In this document: positions 17,684-27,554 of the stretch, in pieces
Position numbering within the stretch: position 1 is the stretch's first letter
Layout of the letters: each line of letters opens with the position of its first letter
Made by a program: the position numbers and the translations under genes
The notes under the pieces: generated by a model
Seen by the model: the letters and a program-made list of their open reading frames with translations, nothing else
Databases searched by the model: none
What the model was told of the DNA's origin: nothing
Source: Streptomyces sp. NBC_01717
GTDB lineage: Bacteria > Actinomycetota > Actinomycetes > Streptomycetales > Streptomycetaceae
Length of the DNA: 64,000 bases
Reading direction: 5' to 3'
NCBI RefSeq assembly: GCF_036248255.1
Contig: NZ_CP109178.1
Span: 6,784,001 to 6,848,000, forward strand

Positions 17684-18667
17684 TCAGGCGCGGTACGCGG
17701 CCCAGCTGTCACTCATCCGCTGCACCTGGCCCGGGGTGAACTGGTACATGCAGGAGTCGTACGTGTAGTCCATGAAGTTGTGGATCGGGTCGACCCCGGT
17801 CTTGTTGGTGCAGGTGTCGCGTCCGGTCGGGCACTCGAACGCGGCGCTCTTCTCCGCAGGCGTGTCGGAGACGTAGTCGCCGTTGCCGTTACAGCCGCCC
17901 TGGAAGGTGTGGTAGAGCCCCATCCAGTGGCCGACCTCGTGGGTGGCGGTGTCGCCCTCGTCGTAGTTGGCGGCCGAGCCACCCGGCAGCGAGGCATCGA
18001 GGATCACCACGCCGTCCATGCTCGGGCTGGAGTTGTACGAGCTGGGGAAGGTGGCCCAGCCGAGCAGCCCGCCACCGAGGTTGGCCGTGTAGACGTTGAG
18101 CGCGTTCTTGCCGCCCTTGCGCAGCGCCGTCTTCATCGCCCTCTCGGCGGACGAGCCCGAGGAGAGGTTGTACCAGGCGGCGTTGTCCGTGTAGTCGGTG
18201 CCGGCCAGCGAGAACTGGAAGCCGGTGTCGGTGTTGCCGGTGCCCTGGCCGCTGTAGGCCGCGTTCAGCACGTTCATCTGGCTGCTGATGTCGCCGGTGG
18301 TGAGCTTGCCGGTGGTACCGGAGTGGATGATGTGGAAGTAGACCGGGATGGTCGCTCCGGCGGCCAGCGTGGTTCCGCTGACCCGGCGGTCCGCGAGTCT
18401 CTCCTTCAACTGCGTGTCCATGGCCTTGGCCTGGGTCGCGGTGAGCTCGTTGGGCTCCGCGGCGTGCTTGGTGCCGGAGGGGCGGGCCTGGCGCGCGGTG
18501 GCGTCGGTGCTCGCGCACTTCTCGGCCGATGCGGATGCGGAGGACACCTTGGCGGCGGCTGAGCCGGTGGGCGCGGAGAGTGGTGCCAGGACCAGGGTTC
18601 CGGCCAGGACGACGGTGCCGATCGCACGGTTACGTATACGCGGCGATATACGGGCAAGAGTGCGCAC
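17684..18667 (-). CDS. Secreted zinc metalloprotease, peptidase M43B (pappalysin-like)
   Basis: 327 residues. GTG at 18667 follows GAGGAGTTTCT. An N-terminal signal peptide (about 1-38, basic start then [19 protein letters not shown]) indicates export; a propeptide of about 60 residues follows. The metzincin zinc site [11 protein letters not shown] is at about 238-248, and the Met-turn region [14 protein letters not shown] near the C-terminus. Cysteines in [18 protein letters not shown] and DSCMY suggest disulfides, which fits the DsbA-like protein encoded nearby. Probably an extracellular nutrient-acquiring or processing protease; substrate unknown. Confidence 0.9.
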   Translation of the reverse strand: MRTLARISPRIRNRAIGTVVLAGTLVLAPLSAPTGSAAAKVSSASASAEKCASTDATARQARPSGTKHAAEPNELTATQAKAMDTQLKERLADRRVSGTTLAAGATIPVYFHIIHSGTTGKLTTGDISSQMNVLNAAYSGQGTGNTDTGFQFSLAGTDYTDNAAWYNLSSGSSAERAMKTALRKGGKNALNVYTANLGGGLLGWATFPSSYNSSPSMDGVVILDASLPGGSAANYDEGDTATHEVGHWMGLYHTFQGGCNGNGDYVSDTPAEKSAAFECPTGRDTCTNKTGVDPIHNFMDYTYDSCMYQFTPGQVQRMSDSWAAYRA

Positions 18668-18854
18668 AGAAACTCCTCGCGGATGTGTGGGGGTAGGAAT
18701 TTCCTCACCCGCCGCCGGGAGATTACGTGTGCATGTCACATGTTGAGGAGAATCGATCAGGCCCAATCAATCGTCGGGCAAACCGGGGATACGGGAAGAA
18801 ATATTTCTGTGCGTTCCGGAGTTTGAGATGCGGACGTAACGTCGCGCGTCACCC

Positions 18855-18902
18855 CGGCGGGTGGTGTGTCCCCATTGGGACAAGGGAACGCGCCACCCGC
18901 CG
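18855..18902 (-). terminator. Nested stem-loop after phoD
   Basis: CGGCGGGTGG (18855-18864) pairs with CCACCCGCCG (18893-18902). Within the loop, TGTCCC (18867-18872) pairs with GGGACA (18877-18882). It lies about 50 bases downstream of the phoD stop and probably terminates phoD before the metalloprotease. The rest of the 18668-18953 gap contains the protease promoter region and an 11-base palindrome CATGTCACATG (18732-18742) of unknown role. Confidence 0.7.
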
Positions 18903-18953
18903 TGGCGATGTAATGCGCCGTCAACACGGCCTGGCATGGCTGGAAATGGACGT

Positions 18954-20615
18954 TCAGCGCACCGGGCGGTCCACCCGCTCGACCTTCTGGGTGCCGCTGA
19001 GCGTCCGGTACGAACGCGTCCAGGCCGCGGTCGCGTCCCGCTTCGTCTTGTCGGAGACCACGTAGTAGTCCATCTGCGAGCGCTCGGCGGTCACATCGAG
19101 GACGCCGTAGCCGTGCGAGTCCATGTCCACCCACTTCACATGGCGGTTGGCGGCCTTGACCGCCGCCGCGGCGAGCACGGAGACCGTCTGCGGTGCGACG
19201 TGCAGGATGTCGTCGAGGTTGTCCGAGGTCACGGACGTCACCACGAACTCCGTGGCGGCCGACGCCGAGAGCGGGTACGTCGCGGCCTTCACCGGCACGT
19301 CGTTGGCCCACGCCATGTGGATGTCGCCGGTCAGGAAGACCGTGTTGGTGATCGACCGGTCCCGCAGATGCGTGATCAGTTCCTTGCGGTCGTCCGTGTA
19401 GCCGTCCCACTGATCGACGTTGACCGCGAGCCCCTCCTTGGGCAGACCCAGCAACCCTGCCAGCGGCTCCAGCAGATGGGCGGGCACGGAACCGAACGCG
19501 ACCGGCGAGATCATCACCGACGTGCCGACCAGCTTCCAGGTGGCGTCCGAACCGGCCAGGCCCGACTTCAGCCAGTCCAGTTGCGCCCGGCCGGTGATCG
19601 TGCGGTCCGGGTCGTCGACCGAACCGTTGCCGATCGTCGACTGCTGGGAGCGGAAGGTGCGCAGATCGAGGAGGTGGAGATCGGCCAGGTTGCCGAAGCG
19701 CAGCCGCCGGTAGACCGTGCCCTCGGTGGATGCGCGGACCGGCATCCACTCGAAGTACGCCTGCTTGGCGCCGGCCGCCCGGTCGGCCCAGGCGCCCTCC
19801 GTGCCCGGCGTGTGGTTCTCGGCCCCGCCCGACCAGGCGTCGTTGGCGAACTCGTGGTCGTCCCAGATCGCGATCACCGGATGCGTGGCGTGCAGGGTCT
19901 GCAGATCGGCGTCGGTCTTGTAGTGGCCGTGCCGGGTCCGGTAGTCGGCGAGGGTGAGGATCTCGTTCCGCGGCTCGTGCGGCCGTACGACGTACTTCGC
20001 TTCCGGGTAACTGCCCGACGCGTACTCGTATATGTAGTCGCCGAGATGGAGGACCGCGTCGAGGTCGGCGCGGGCGGCGAGATGACGGTACGGGGAGAAG
20101 TAGCCGGACTCCCAGTTGGCGCACGACACCACCCCGAAGCGCACTCCCGGGGTGGCGGCTCCGGCCGCCGGAGCCGTACGGGTGCGGCCGGCCGGGGACC
20201 GTACCGCCCCGCCGTCGCCCGCCGAGAATCGGAACCAGTACGTGGTTGCCGGGGCCAGGCCCCGGACGTCGGCCTTGACGGTGTGGTCGGATGCGGCCCT
20301 CGCGACGGTGGAGCCCTGCGCGACGATCCGGGCGAACTCCTTGTCCTCGGCGACCTCCCACCGCACCGCCGTGTCGGCGCCGCGGCCGGAGCCGGGCACG
20401 GCGTCGGGGGTGGGGGTGACGCGGGTCCACAGGAGGATGCCGTCGGGCAGCGGGTCGCCGGAGGCGACGCCGTGCAGGAAGGCGGGTCCGTCGGCGGCGC
20501 GGGCGCCGGTGGCGGCGCCGAGCACGGGAGCCGCGACGGCGGTGGCGGCAGCGGCCTTCACGAGCGTGCGGCGGCTGGGAGCGGAGAGAGACGAAGAAAG
20601 GTGTCGACTGGTCAC
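18954..20615 (-). CDS. phoD: PhoD-type alkaline phosphatase/phosphodiesterase, Tat-exported
   Basis: 553 residues. The twin-arginine signal SRRTLVKAA (Arg15-Arg16), an alanine-rich h-region and an ARA cleavage site show folded export. A PhoD N-terminal beta domain (about 45-150) is followed by a metallophosphatase domain with [39 protein letters not shown] and LTGDIHMAW, the metal-ligand motifs of the family (Fe/Ca in characterised PhoD). Releases phosphate from phosphodiesters or monoesters under phosphate limitation. GTG at 20615. Induction by PhoP is known for streptomycete phoD; a weak PHO-box-like repeat lies upstream. Confidence 0.94.
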   Translation of the reverse strand: MTSRHLSSSLSAPSRRTLVKAAAATAVAAPVLGAATGARAADGPAFLHGVASGDPLPDGILLWTRVTPTPDAVPGSGRGADTAVRWEVAEDKEFARIVAQGSTVARAASDHTVKADVRGLAPATTYWFRFSAGDGGAVRSPAGRTRTAPAAGAATPGVRFGVVSCANWESGYFSPYRHLAARADLDAVLHLGDYIYEYASGSYPEAKYVVRPHEPRNEILTLADYRTRHGHYKTDADLQTLHATHPVIAIWDDHEFANDAWSGGAENHTPGTEGAWADRAAGAKQAYFEWMPVRASTEGTVYRRLRFGNLADLHLLDLRTFRSQQSTIGNGSVDDPDRTITGRAQLDWLKSGLAGSDATWKLVGTSVMISPVAFGSVPAHLLEPLAGLLGLPKEGLAVNVDQWDGYTDDRKELITHLRDRSITNTVFLTGDIHMAWANDVPVKAATYPLSASAATEFVVTSVTSDNLDDILHVAPQTVSVLAAAAVKAANRHVKWVDMDSHGYGVLDVTAERSQMDYYVVSDKTKRDATAAWTRSYRTLSGTQKVERVDRPVR

Positions 20616-20623
20616 GGAGCAGA

Positions 20624-20659
20624 ACCCTACTGACCAGTACGCCGAACGGGTGGGCGAAC
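20624..20659 (-). promoter_or_regulatory. phoD promoter with PHO-box-like repeat
   Basis: Minus strand: GTTCGCCCACC (20659-20649) matches the PhoP direct-repeat pattern GTTCAYCYRSS at 10 of 11 positions. A second GTTC starts 12 bases later (about 20647). A -10 TAGGGT (20629-20624) lies 8 bases before the GTG. PhoP repeats usually replace the -35. The spacing (12, not 11) weakens the match. Confidence 0.4.
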
Positions 20660-20680
20660 AAAGGAAGTTCGCCCACCCGT
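20646..20680 (-). terminator. 14-bp stem-loop between the DsbA-like gene and phoD
   Basis: ACGGGTGGGCGAAC (20646-20659) pairs perfectly with its complement at 20667-20680; loop of 7. It is placed to terminate the upstream thioredoxin-like gene, and its far arm overlaps the PHO-box-like repeat, so termination and phoD control share this DNA. Confidence 0.7.
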
Positions 20681-20755
20681 CGGGAAGCCGCCGCCCGGAA
20701 TTGGACCGACCGGCACGTGGGGGACGGCGTCGCCGCCCCCCTGTGCTGGTCGGTC

Positions 20756-21571
20756 TCAGCCCTTCAGGGCCTTGGTGATCGCGGTGTTGAAGTCGGCGAC
20801 GGTCATGGGGGCGTTCTTGGTGCCCTCGCCGGTGAGCGTCTTGCCGTCCATCTTCAGCGTCGGGGTGCCCTGGACGCCGCTCTTGTCGAACGTCTCGGAC
20901 ATCTTGATCGCCCAGTTGTCGTACGTGCCGTCGTTGACGTCCTTCTGGAACGCCTTGTTGTCCTTCAGTTCGGGCACGGTGTTCGCGACCTCGATGAGGT
21001 ACGAGTCCTTGGCGAACTTGTCGTCGGCCTCCTCCGGGTGGTACTTCGCGGAGTAGAGCGCGTACTTGTAGTCGAGGAACGCCTGGGGGCTGATGTCGAG
21101 AGCCGCACCCAGCGCGCTGAGCGCGTTCTTCGAACCCTCGCCGTTGTCGCTGTTGTCGATGAACGTCGCGCCGACGTACTTGATCTTGTACTTGCCGGCG
21201 TCGACGTCCTTGTGGACCGTCTCACCGACGGTCTGCTCGAACTGGGCGCAGATCGGGCAGCGGGAGTCCTCGTACAGTTCGAGGGTCTTCTTCGCCGTCG
21301 ACTTGCCGACGACGACGGTTGTGCCGTCGGTGCCCGACGTGTTCTTCGGCGCGGTGACGTTCTTCGCGTCCTTGGCCGCCTCCCAGTGGGAGGGCTTGTT
21401 CAGCTGCATCACGCCGTAGCCGACGCCGCCGGCCACCGCCAGCACGGCGACGACCGAGAGGCCGACGACGACCTGCTTGCGGACCTTGTCCTTCTTGGCC
21501 TGGCGCTCGCGCTCGGCGCGCAGTCGCTCACGGGCGGCTGCCTTGTTGGCCTGGCTGTTGCGCTTGCTCAT
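20756..21571 (-). CDS. Membrane-anchored DsbA-like thiol-disulfide oxidoreductase (thioredoxin_4)
   Basis: 271 residues. A basic, Lys/Arg/Glu-rich cytoplasmic N-terminus (1-31), one signal anchor (about 32-54, [18 protein letters not shown]) and an extracytoplasmic DsbA-fold domain. Active-site CPIC at Cys105-Cys108; the cis-Pro loop is [11 protein letters not shown]. Expected to introduce or rearrange disulfides in exported proteins, for example the Cys-rich metalloprotease encoded two genes away. ATG at 21571 with GGAGAGAACAACC upstream. Architecture matches the protein encoded at 51826-52653. Confidence 0.9.
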   Translation of the reverse strand: MSKRNSQANKAAARERLRAERERQAKKDKVRKQVVVGLSVVAVLAVAGGVGYGVMQLNKPSHWEAAKDAKNVTAPKNTSGTDGTTVVVGKSTAKKTLELYEDSRCPICAQFEQTVGETVHKDVDAGKYKIKYVGATFIDNSDNGEGSKNALSALGAALDISPQAFLDYKYALYSAKYHPEEADDKFAKDSYLIEVANTVPELKDNKAFQKDVNDGTYDNWAIKMSETFDKSGVQGTPTLKMDGKTLTGEGTKNAPMTVADFNTAITKALKG

Positions 21572-21622
21572 GGTTGTTCTCTCCGTGGTGTGTGGGGCGT
21601 ACGTCGTCAGGGACTTGCGCGC

Positions 21623-22354
21623 TCAGGCGGTGGCGCAGGCCGAGAGCGGCGGTCCCCTCCGTCCCACGGAGTGCACGAGGAGACGGACGTGCGCGAGGAG
21701 GTGCGGACCGTACGGCGCGGGCCGGGCCGCGCGGCGCACGGAGCGGAAGGCTGTGCCGACCACGGCGACCGCGATCAGCAGTGGCCGGAACGCCGTGGCG
21801 GCGACCGCCCGCAGCAGACCGGCGAGCGCGGACTCGCCGCGCCGCAGCCAGGCCGCGGCCAGCAGACCGACCGTCACATGGGCGGCCAGCAGCAGCCACG
21901 GCACGGCGGGGCCCGGTGAGGCCAGCAGGGCGGCCGCACCGTGCCCGGGTCCGGTCACCGAGGCCAGCGGGGTGCCCACCGCGCCGACGCGGCCGAGCTG
22001 TGCGGACCCGGCACCGACATCGCCGCCGCCGCACAGGACGTCCACACCGACCGAACGCAACGGGCCTGCGATCGGGCCGCCCGCCGCGCCGTAACAGAGG
22101 TGCTGGCCCGTGGTGAAGACGGTGTCGGCGGTCAGCTCCAGCGGCACCAGCAGTCCGGCGATCGCACCGAAGCCGCGCTCCCGGCCGGCCAGTGCGTACG
22201 CCACGGCGAAGACCAGGCCGGCCAGTGCGCCGACGACCGTCAGAGGCAGCGGGACCTGGGACAGCAGCACATGGGACGCAGCGGAGAGCGTCACGACGAG
22301 CGCTGTGAAAAGCGCCGCGCGAACGACTCTGAGCTGCGTCCCCGATATGTCCAT
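21623..22354 (-). CDS. Uncharacterised integral membrane protein
   Basis: About 243 residues and four to six hydrophobic segments (for example ALFTALVVTLSAASHVLL, LTVVGALAGLVFAVAYAL, WLLLAAHVTVGLLAAAWL). No recognised motif; a Gly-rich loop in the middle contains two cysteines (HLCYG, VLCGGG). It lies 51 bases before the DsbA-like gene on the same strand, so both are probably co-expressed; a role in envelope redox or assembly is only a guess. ATG 22354 is chosen because CACACT lies 8 bases before it; ATG 22372 is an alternative. Confidence 0.7.
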   Translation of the reverse strand: MDISGTQLRVVRAALFTALVVTLSAASHVLLSQVPLPLTVVGALAGLVFAVAYALAGRERGFGAIAGLLVPLELTADTVFTTGQHLCYGAAGGPIAGPLRSVGVDVLCGGGDVGAGSAQLGRVGAVGTPLASVTGPGHGAAALLASPGPAVPWLLLAAHVTVGLLAAAWLRRGESALAGLLRAVAATAFRPLLIAVAVVGTAFRSVRRAARPAPYGPHLLAHVRLLVHSVGRRGPPLSACATA

Positions 22355-22420
22355 CGCCCGAGAGTGTGCCATGTGAACCTGTAAGCGACCCCTAAAGGGG
22401 GCACCGCTCGGTGAGGAGGC

Positions 22421-23746
22421 TCACAGCCCCGGGATGCGGCCGTTGCGGAAGAGGTCCACGAAGATCTGGTGGTCGGCGCGAGCCCGGGCCCCGTAGCTGT
22501 GCGCGAAGTCCACCAGCAGCCCGGCGAAGCCCTCCTCGTCCGCCGCGATCGCCGCGTCGATCGCCCGCTCGGTGGAGAACGGCACCAGCGAGTGGCCGCT
22601 CTCGTCGTCCGCCGCGGAGTGCATCGTCGCCGTAGCCCGGCCGAGGTCGGCGATGACCGCCGCGATCTCCTCCGGCTCGTCGATGTCGGACCAGTCCAGA
22701 TCGACCGCGTACGGCGAGACCTCGGCGACCAGCTGCCCGGAGCCGTCCAGCTCGGTCCAGCCGAGCCACGGGTCGGCGTGGGCCTGCAGGGCGCGCTGCG
22801 AGATGACCGTGCGGTGCCCCTCGTGCTGGAAGTAGTCGCGCACGGCCGCGTCGGTGATGTGCCGGGAGACCGCCGGGGTCTGCGCCTGCTTGATGTAGAT
22901 CACCACATCGTTCTCCAGGGCGTCGCTGTTGCCCTCCAGAAGGATGTTGTACGAGGGCAGGCCGGCCGAGCCGATGCCGATGCCGCGACGGCCGACGACG
23001 TCCTTCACCCGGTACGAGTCGGGGCGGGTCAGGCTCGACTCGGGCAGCGTCTCCAGATAGCCGTCGAACGCGGCCAGCACCTTGTAGCGCGTCGCCGCGT
23101 CCAGATCGATCGCGCCGCCGCCCGCCGCGAACCGGCGTTCGAAGTCCCGGATCTCCGTCATCGAGTCGAGCAGCGAGAACCGGGTCAGCGACCGGGCGTC
23201 GCGCAGCGCTCCCAGCAGCGGGCCCTCGGCGGTGTCCAGCGTGAACGGGGGCACCTCGTCGTTCTTCGCGCCTGTCGCGAGCGCGTGGATCCGCTCGCGG
23301 TAGGCCGCCGCGTAGACCCGGACGAGCTCACTGATCTGGTCGTCGCCCAGCGCCTTCGCGTACCCGATCAGGGCGACGGAGGCGGCGAACCGCTTGAGGT
23401 CCCAGGTGAACGGGCCGACGTACGCCTCGTCGAAGTCGTTCACATTGAAGATCAGCCGGCCGTTGGCATCCATGTAGGTGCCGAAGTTCTCCGCGTGCAG
23501 ATCGCCGTGGATCCACACCCGGCCGGTCCGGTCGTCCAGGTACGGGCCGCCGTGCCGCTCCCGCTCCAGGTCGTTGTAGAACAGGCACGCCGTGCCCCGG
23601 TAGAAGGCGAACGCCGAGCCCGCCATCTTGCGGAACTTGACCCGGAAGGCCGCCGGGTCCGCGGCCAGGAGCTGGCCGAAAGCGGTGTCGAAAACCTCGA
23701 GAATCTGCTCCCCGCGCTGCGCTGCGCCGGTCTGCGCTTCCGACAT
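22421..23746 (-). CDS. DUF2252 family protein, kinase-like motifs
   Basis: 441 residues, ATG at 23746 after GGAGGCACCCAGAA. DUF2252 proteins are widespread and uncharacterised. The motifs VWIHGDLHAENFG (His80-Asn87) and NVNDFDEAYVG (Asp104, Asp106) resemble the catalytic loop and metal-binding motif of aminoglycoside phosphotransferase/HipA-type kinases, although no typical N-lobe is obvious. FYRGTACLFYNDL upstream is also conserved-looking. A small-molecule or protein kinase activity is possible. Divergent from dnaE with a 169-base gap; the membrane protein and dsbA-like gene follow on the same strand. Confidence 0.8.
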   Translation of the reverse strand: MSEAQTGAAQRGEQILEVFDTAFGQLLAADPAAFRVKFRKMAGSAFAFYRGTACLFYNDLERERHGGPYLDDRTGRVWIHGDLHAENFGTYMDANGRLIFNVNDFDEAYVGPFTWDLKRFAASVALIGYAKALGDDQISELVRVYAAAYRERIHALATGAKNDEVPPFTLDTAEGPLLGALRDARSLTRFSLLDSMTEIRDFERRFAAGGGAIDLDAATRYKVLAAFDGYLETLPESSLTRPDSYRVKDVVGRRGIGIGSAGLPSYNILLEGNSDALENDVVIYIKQAQTPAVSRHITDAAVRDYFQHEGHRTVISQRALQAHADPWLGWTELDGSGQLVAEVSPYAVDLDWSDIDEPEEIAAVIADLGRATATMHSAADDESGHSLVPFSTERAIDAAIAADEEGFAGLLVDFAHSYGARARADHQIFVDLFRNGRIPGL

Positions 23747-23915
23747 TTCTGGGTGCCTCCTGGTACCTGGCGTTCATGACAAATGGGACGGGCGTCTCCG
23801 TCCCCTCAACGCGTGACGGTACTCGGGAGTGCCCCTCGGCTGTCAGTCCGGAGACGTAGACTTCCACGCTGTCCCCCCAGTCCGTCATTGCTTGTTTCCC
23901 CGGAGGCCCGACGCC

Positions 23916-26900
23916 GTGACCAAGCCGCCTTTTACGCACCTTCACGTCCACACCCAGTACTCGCTGCTGGACGGTGCCGCGCGGCTCAAGGACATGTTCG
24001 CGGCCTGCAATGAAATGGGCATGTCGCACATCGCGATGACCGACCACGGCAACCTGCACGGGGCGTACGACTTCTTCCATCAGGCGAAGAAGGCCGAGGT
24101 GACGCCGATCATCGGCATCGAGGCGTACGTCGCCCCGGAGTCGCGCAAGCACAAGCGGAAGATCCAGTGGGGCCAGCCGCACCAGAAGCGCGACGACGTC
24201 TCGGGTTCCGGTGGTTACACCCACAAGACGATCTGGGCGGCGAACAGCACCGGGCTGCACAACCTCTTCCGGCTGTCCTCGGACGCGTACGCCGAGGGCT
24301 GGCTGCAGAAGTGGCCGCGGATGGACAAGGAGACCATCTCCCAGTGGTCCGAGGGCCTGATCGCGTCCACCGGCTGCCCGTCCGGCGAGGTGCAGACCCG
24401 CCTGCGGCTCGGCCAGTTCGACGAGGCGGTCCAGGCGGCATCCGACTACAAGGACATCTTCGGCGAGGGCAAGTACTTCCTGGAGCTGATGGACCACGGC
24501 ATCGAGATCGAGCGCCGGGTCCGTGACGGGCTCCTCGAAATCGGCAAGAAGCTGAACATCCCGCCGCTCGTGACGAACGACTCGCACTACACGTACGCCG
24601 GCGAGGCCGCCGCGCACGACGCGCTGCTCTGCATCCAGACCGGCAAGAACCTCTCCGACCCGGACCGCTTCCGGTTCGACGGCACGGGCTACTACCTCAA
24701 GACGACGGACGAGATGTACGCCGTCGACTCCTCCGACGCCTGGCAGCAGGGATGCGCCAACACCCTGCTGGTCGCCGAGCAGATCGACACCAGCGGGATG
24801 TTCGAGAAGCGCGACCTGATGCCGAAGTTCGACATCCCGGACGGCTTCACCGAGATCACCTGGTTCCAGGAAGAGGTCCGGGTCGGCATGAACCGCCGCT
24901 ACCCCGGCGGCGTCCCCGAGGACCGGCAGAAGCAGGCCGAGTACGAGATGGACATCATCATCCAGATGGGGTTCCCGGGGTACTTCCTCGTCGTCGCCGA
25001 CTTCATCATGTGGGCCAAGAACAACGGCATCGCGGTGGGCCCCGGCCGAGGCTCCGCCGCCGGTTCGATCGTCGCGTACGCCATGGGCATCACCGACCTC
25101 GACCCGATCACGCACGGGCTGATCTTCGAGCGGTTCCTCAACCCCGAGCGTGTCTCCATGCCCGATGTCGACATCGACTTCGACGAGCGCCGGCGCGTCG
25201 AAGTGATCAGGTACGTGACCGAGAAGTACGGCGCCGACAAGGTCGCCATGATCGGTACGTACGGCAAGATCAAGGCCAAGAACGCGATCAAGGACTCCGC
25301 CCGCGTCCTCGGCTACCCGTACGCGATGGGCGACCGGCTCACCAAGGCCATGCCCGCCGATGTCCTCGGCAAGGGCATCGACCTCTCCGGGATCACCGAC
25401 CCCAAGCACCCGCGCTACAGCGAGGCGGGCGAGATCCGGGGGATGTACGAGAACGAGCCGGACGTCCAGAAGGTCATCGACACCGCCAAGGGCGTCGAGG
25501 GACTGGTCCGGCAGATGGGCGTGCACGCCGCCGGCGTCATCATGTCCAGCGAGCCCATCGTCGACCACGCCCCGGTCTGGGTGCGGCACACCGACGGCGT
25601 CACCATCACGCAGTGGGACTACCCGCAGTGCGAGTCGCTCGGCCTGCTGAAGATGGACTTCCTAGGCCTGCGCAACCTCACGATCATGGACGACGCCATC
25701 AAGATGGTGAAGGCCAACAAGGGCATCGATCTGGAGATGCTCGCTCTTCCGCTGGACGACCCCAAGACGTACGAGCTGCTGTGCCGCGGTGACACGCTCG
25801 GTGTCTTCCAGTTCGACGGCGGTCCGATGCGTTCGCTGCTGCGCCAGATGCAGCCCGACAACTTCGAGGACATTTCCGCCGTCTCGGCCCTGTACCGGCC
25901 GGGCCCGATGGGCATGAACTCGCACACGAACTACGCCGAGCGCAAGAACGGCCGCCAGGAGATCACCCCGATCCACCCGGAGCTGGAGGAGCCGCTCAAG
26001 GAGACGCTCGGCCTGACCTACGGCCTGATCGTCTACCAGGAGCAGGTGCAGAAGGCCGCCCAGATCATCGCCGGGTACTCGCTCGGCGAGGCCGACATCC
26101 TGCGCCGCGTGATGGGCAAGAAGAAGGCCGACGAGCTGGCCAAGAACTTCGTGCTCTTCCAGGCGGGCGCGAAGAAGAACGGCTTCTCCGACGCGGCGAT
26201 CCAGGCCCTGTGGGACGTGCTGGTCCCGTTCGCCGGGTACGCGTTCAACAAGGCGCACTCCTCCGCGTACGGCCTGGTCACCTACTGGACGGCGTACCTC
26301 AAGGCGAACTACCCCGCCGAGTACATGGCGGCGCTGCTGACCTCGGTCAAGGACGACAAGGACAAGTCCGCGGTCTACCTCAACGAGTGCCGCCGCATGG
26401 GCATCAAGGTGCTCCCGCCGAACGTCAACGAGTCCGAGTCGAATTTCGCCGCCCAGGGCGACGACGTCATCCTCTTCGGGCTGACGGCCATCCGTAACGT
26501 CGGACAGAACGTCGTCGACTCGATCATCCGGTGCCGCAAGGCGAAGGGGAAGTACAGCACCTTCCCCGACTTCCTCGACAAGGTCGAAGCGGTCGTCTGC
26601 AACAAGCGGACCGTCGAATCACTGATCAAGGCCGGCGCCTTCGACGAGATGGGCCACACGCGCAAGGGCCTCGTCGCCCACCACGAGCCGATGATCGACA
26701 ACGTGGTACAGGTCAAGCGCAAGGAGGCCGAGGGGCAGTTCGACCTCTTCGGTGGCGGTGAGGAGGACAGCGACGAGCCGGGCTTCGGGCTCGACGTCGA
26801 GTTCTCCGACATCGAGTGGGAGAAGTCGTATCTGCTGGCCCAGGAGCGCGAGATGCTCGGGCTGTACGTCTCCGACCACCCCCTCTTCGGCATCGAGCAC

Positions 26901-27452
26901 GTCCTGTCCGACAAGTCCGACGCGGCGATCTCCCAGCTGACCGGCGGCGAGCACGCCGACGGCGCGATCGTCACCATCGGCGGCATCATCTCGGGGCTCC
27001 AGCGCAAGATGACCAAGCAGGGCAACGCCTGGGCCATCGCCACCGTCGAGGACCTCGCCGGTTCCATCGAGTGCATGTTCTTCCCCGCCACGTACCAGCT
27101 GGTCTCCACCCAACTCGTCGAGGACACCGTCGTCTTCGTCAAGGGGAGGCTCGACAAGCGCGAGGACATCCCGCGGCTGGTCGCGATGGAGATGCAGGTC
27201 CCCGACCTCTCGTCCGCGGGGACCAACGCACCGGTGGTGCTCACCATCCCCACGGTCAAGATCACGCCGCCGATGGTCGCCCGCCTCGGCGAGGTGCTCA
27301 GCAACCACCGTGGCAACACCGAGGTGCGGATCAAGCTCCAAGGCCCCCGGAAGACCACCGTCCTGCGGCTGGACCGGCACCGGGTCCAGCCGGACCCGGC
27401 GCTCTTCGGCGACCTGAAGGTGCTGCTCGGACCGTCCTGCCTGGCCGGCTGA
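23916..27452 (+). CDS. dnaE: DNA polymerase III alpha subunit DnaE1
   Basis: Replicative polymerase, 1178 residues from GTG at 23916 after CCCGGAGGCCC. N-terminal PHP domain (about 1-290: THLHVHTQYSLLDGAARL, MTDHGNLHGAYDF, VTNDSHYTYAGEA) keeps its metal-binding histidines. In mycobacterial DnaE1 this domain is the proofreading exonuclease. The polymerase core includes GPGRGSAAGS and the catalytic aspartates in MPDVDIDFDERRR (about 414-426). C-terminal regions hold a helix-hairpin-helix, beta-binding segment and an OB fold (VTIGGIISGLQRKMTKQG). Length matches actinobacterial DnaE1 rather than DnaE2. Confidence 0.97.
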   Translation: MTKPPFTHLHVHTQYSLLDGAARLKDMFAACNEMGMSHIAMTDHGNLHGAYDFFHQAKKAEVTPIIGIEAYVAPESRKHKRKIQWGQPHQKRDDVSGSGGYTHKTIWAANSTGLHNLFRLSSDAYAEGWLQKWPRMDKETISQWSEGLIASTGCPSGEVQTRLRLGQFDEAVQAASDYKDIFGEGKYFLELMDHGIEIERRVRDGLLEIGKKLNIPPLVTNDSHYTYAGEAAAHDALLCIQTGKNLSDPDRFRFDGTGYYLKTTDEMYAVDSSDAWQQGCANTLLVAEQIDTSGMFEKRDLMPKFDIPDGFTEITWFQEEVRVGMNRRYPGGVPEDRQKQAEYEMDIIIQMGFPGYFLVVADFIMWAKNNGIAVGPGRGSAAGSIVAYAMGITDLDPITHGLIFERFLNPERVSMPDVDIDFDERRRVEVIRYVTEKYGADKVAMIGTYGKIKAKNAIKDSARVLGYPYAMGDRLTKAMPADVLGKGIDLSGITDPKHPRYSEAGEIRGMYENEPDVQKVIDTAKGVEGLVRQMGVHAAGVIMSSEPIVDHAPVWVRHTDGVTITQWDYPQCESLGLLKMDFLGLRNLTIMDDAIKMVKANKGIDLEMLALPLDDPKTYELLCRGDTLGVFQFDGGPMRSLLRQMQPDNFEDISAVSALYRPGPMGMNSHTNYAERKNGRQEITPIHPELEEPLKETLGLTYGLIVYQEQVQKAAQIIAGYSLGEADILRRVMGKKKADELAKNFVLFQAGAKKNGFSDAAIQALWDVLVPFAGYAFNKAHSSAYGLVTYWTAYLKANYPAEYMAALLTSVKDDKDKSAVYLNECRRMGIKVLPPNVNESESNFAAQGDDVILFGLTAIRNVGQNVVDSIIRCRKAKGKYSTFPDFLDKVEAVVCNKRTVESLIKAGAFDEMGHTRKGLVAHHEPMIDNVVQVKRKEAEGQFDLFGGGEEDSDEPGFGLDVEFSDIEWEKSYLLAQEREMLGLYVSDHPLFGIEHVLSDKSDAAISQLTGGEHADGAIVTIGGIISGLQRKMTKQGNAWAIATVEDLAGSIECMFFPATYQLVSTQLVEDTVVFVKGRLDKREDIPRLVAMEMQVPDLSSAGTNAPVVLTIPTVKITPPMVARLGEVLSNHRGNTEVRIKLQGPRKTTVLRLDRHRVQPDPALFGDLKVLLGPSCLAG

Positions 27453-27483
27453 GCGACCACCGCACACGCACCGCACACACAGG

Positions 27484-27514
27484 AGGGGCGCCCCGCGAGA
27501 GCGGGAGCGCCCCT
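27484..27514. terminator. Terminator after dnaE, between convergent genes
   Basis: AGGGGCGCCCCGC (27484-27496) pairs with GCGGGAGCGCCCCT (27501-27514) with one bulged A. It sits between the ends of dnaE (+) and the 59-residue gene (-). Confidence 0.8.
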
Positions 27515-27554
27515 CTCCGGTTACCGGCTACAGGCCGGACCGGGGGAAGACAGG

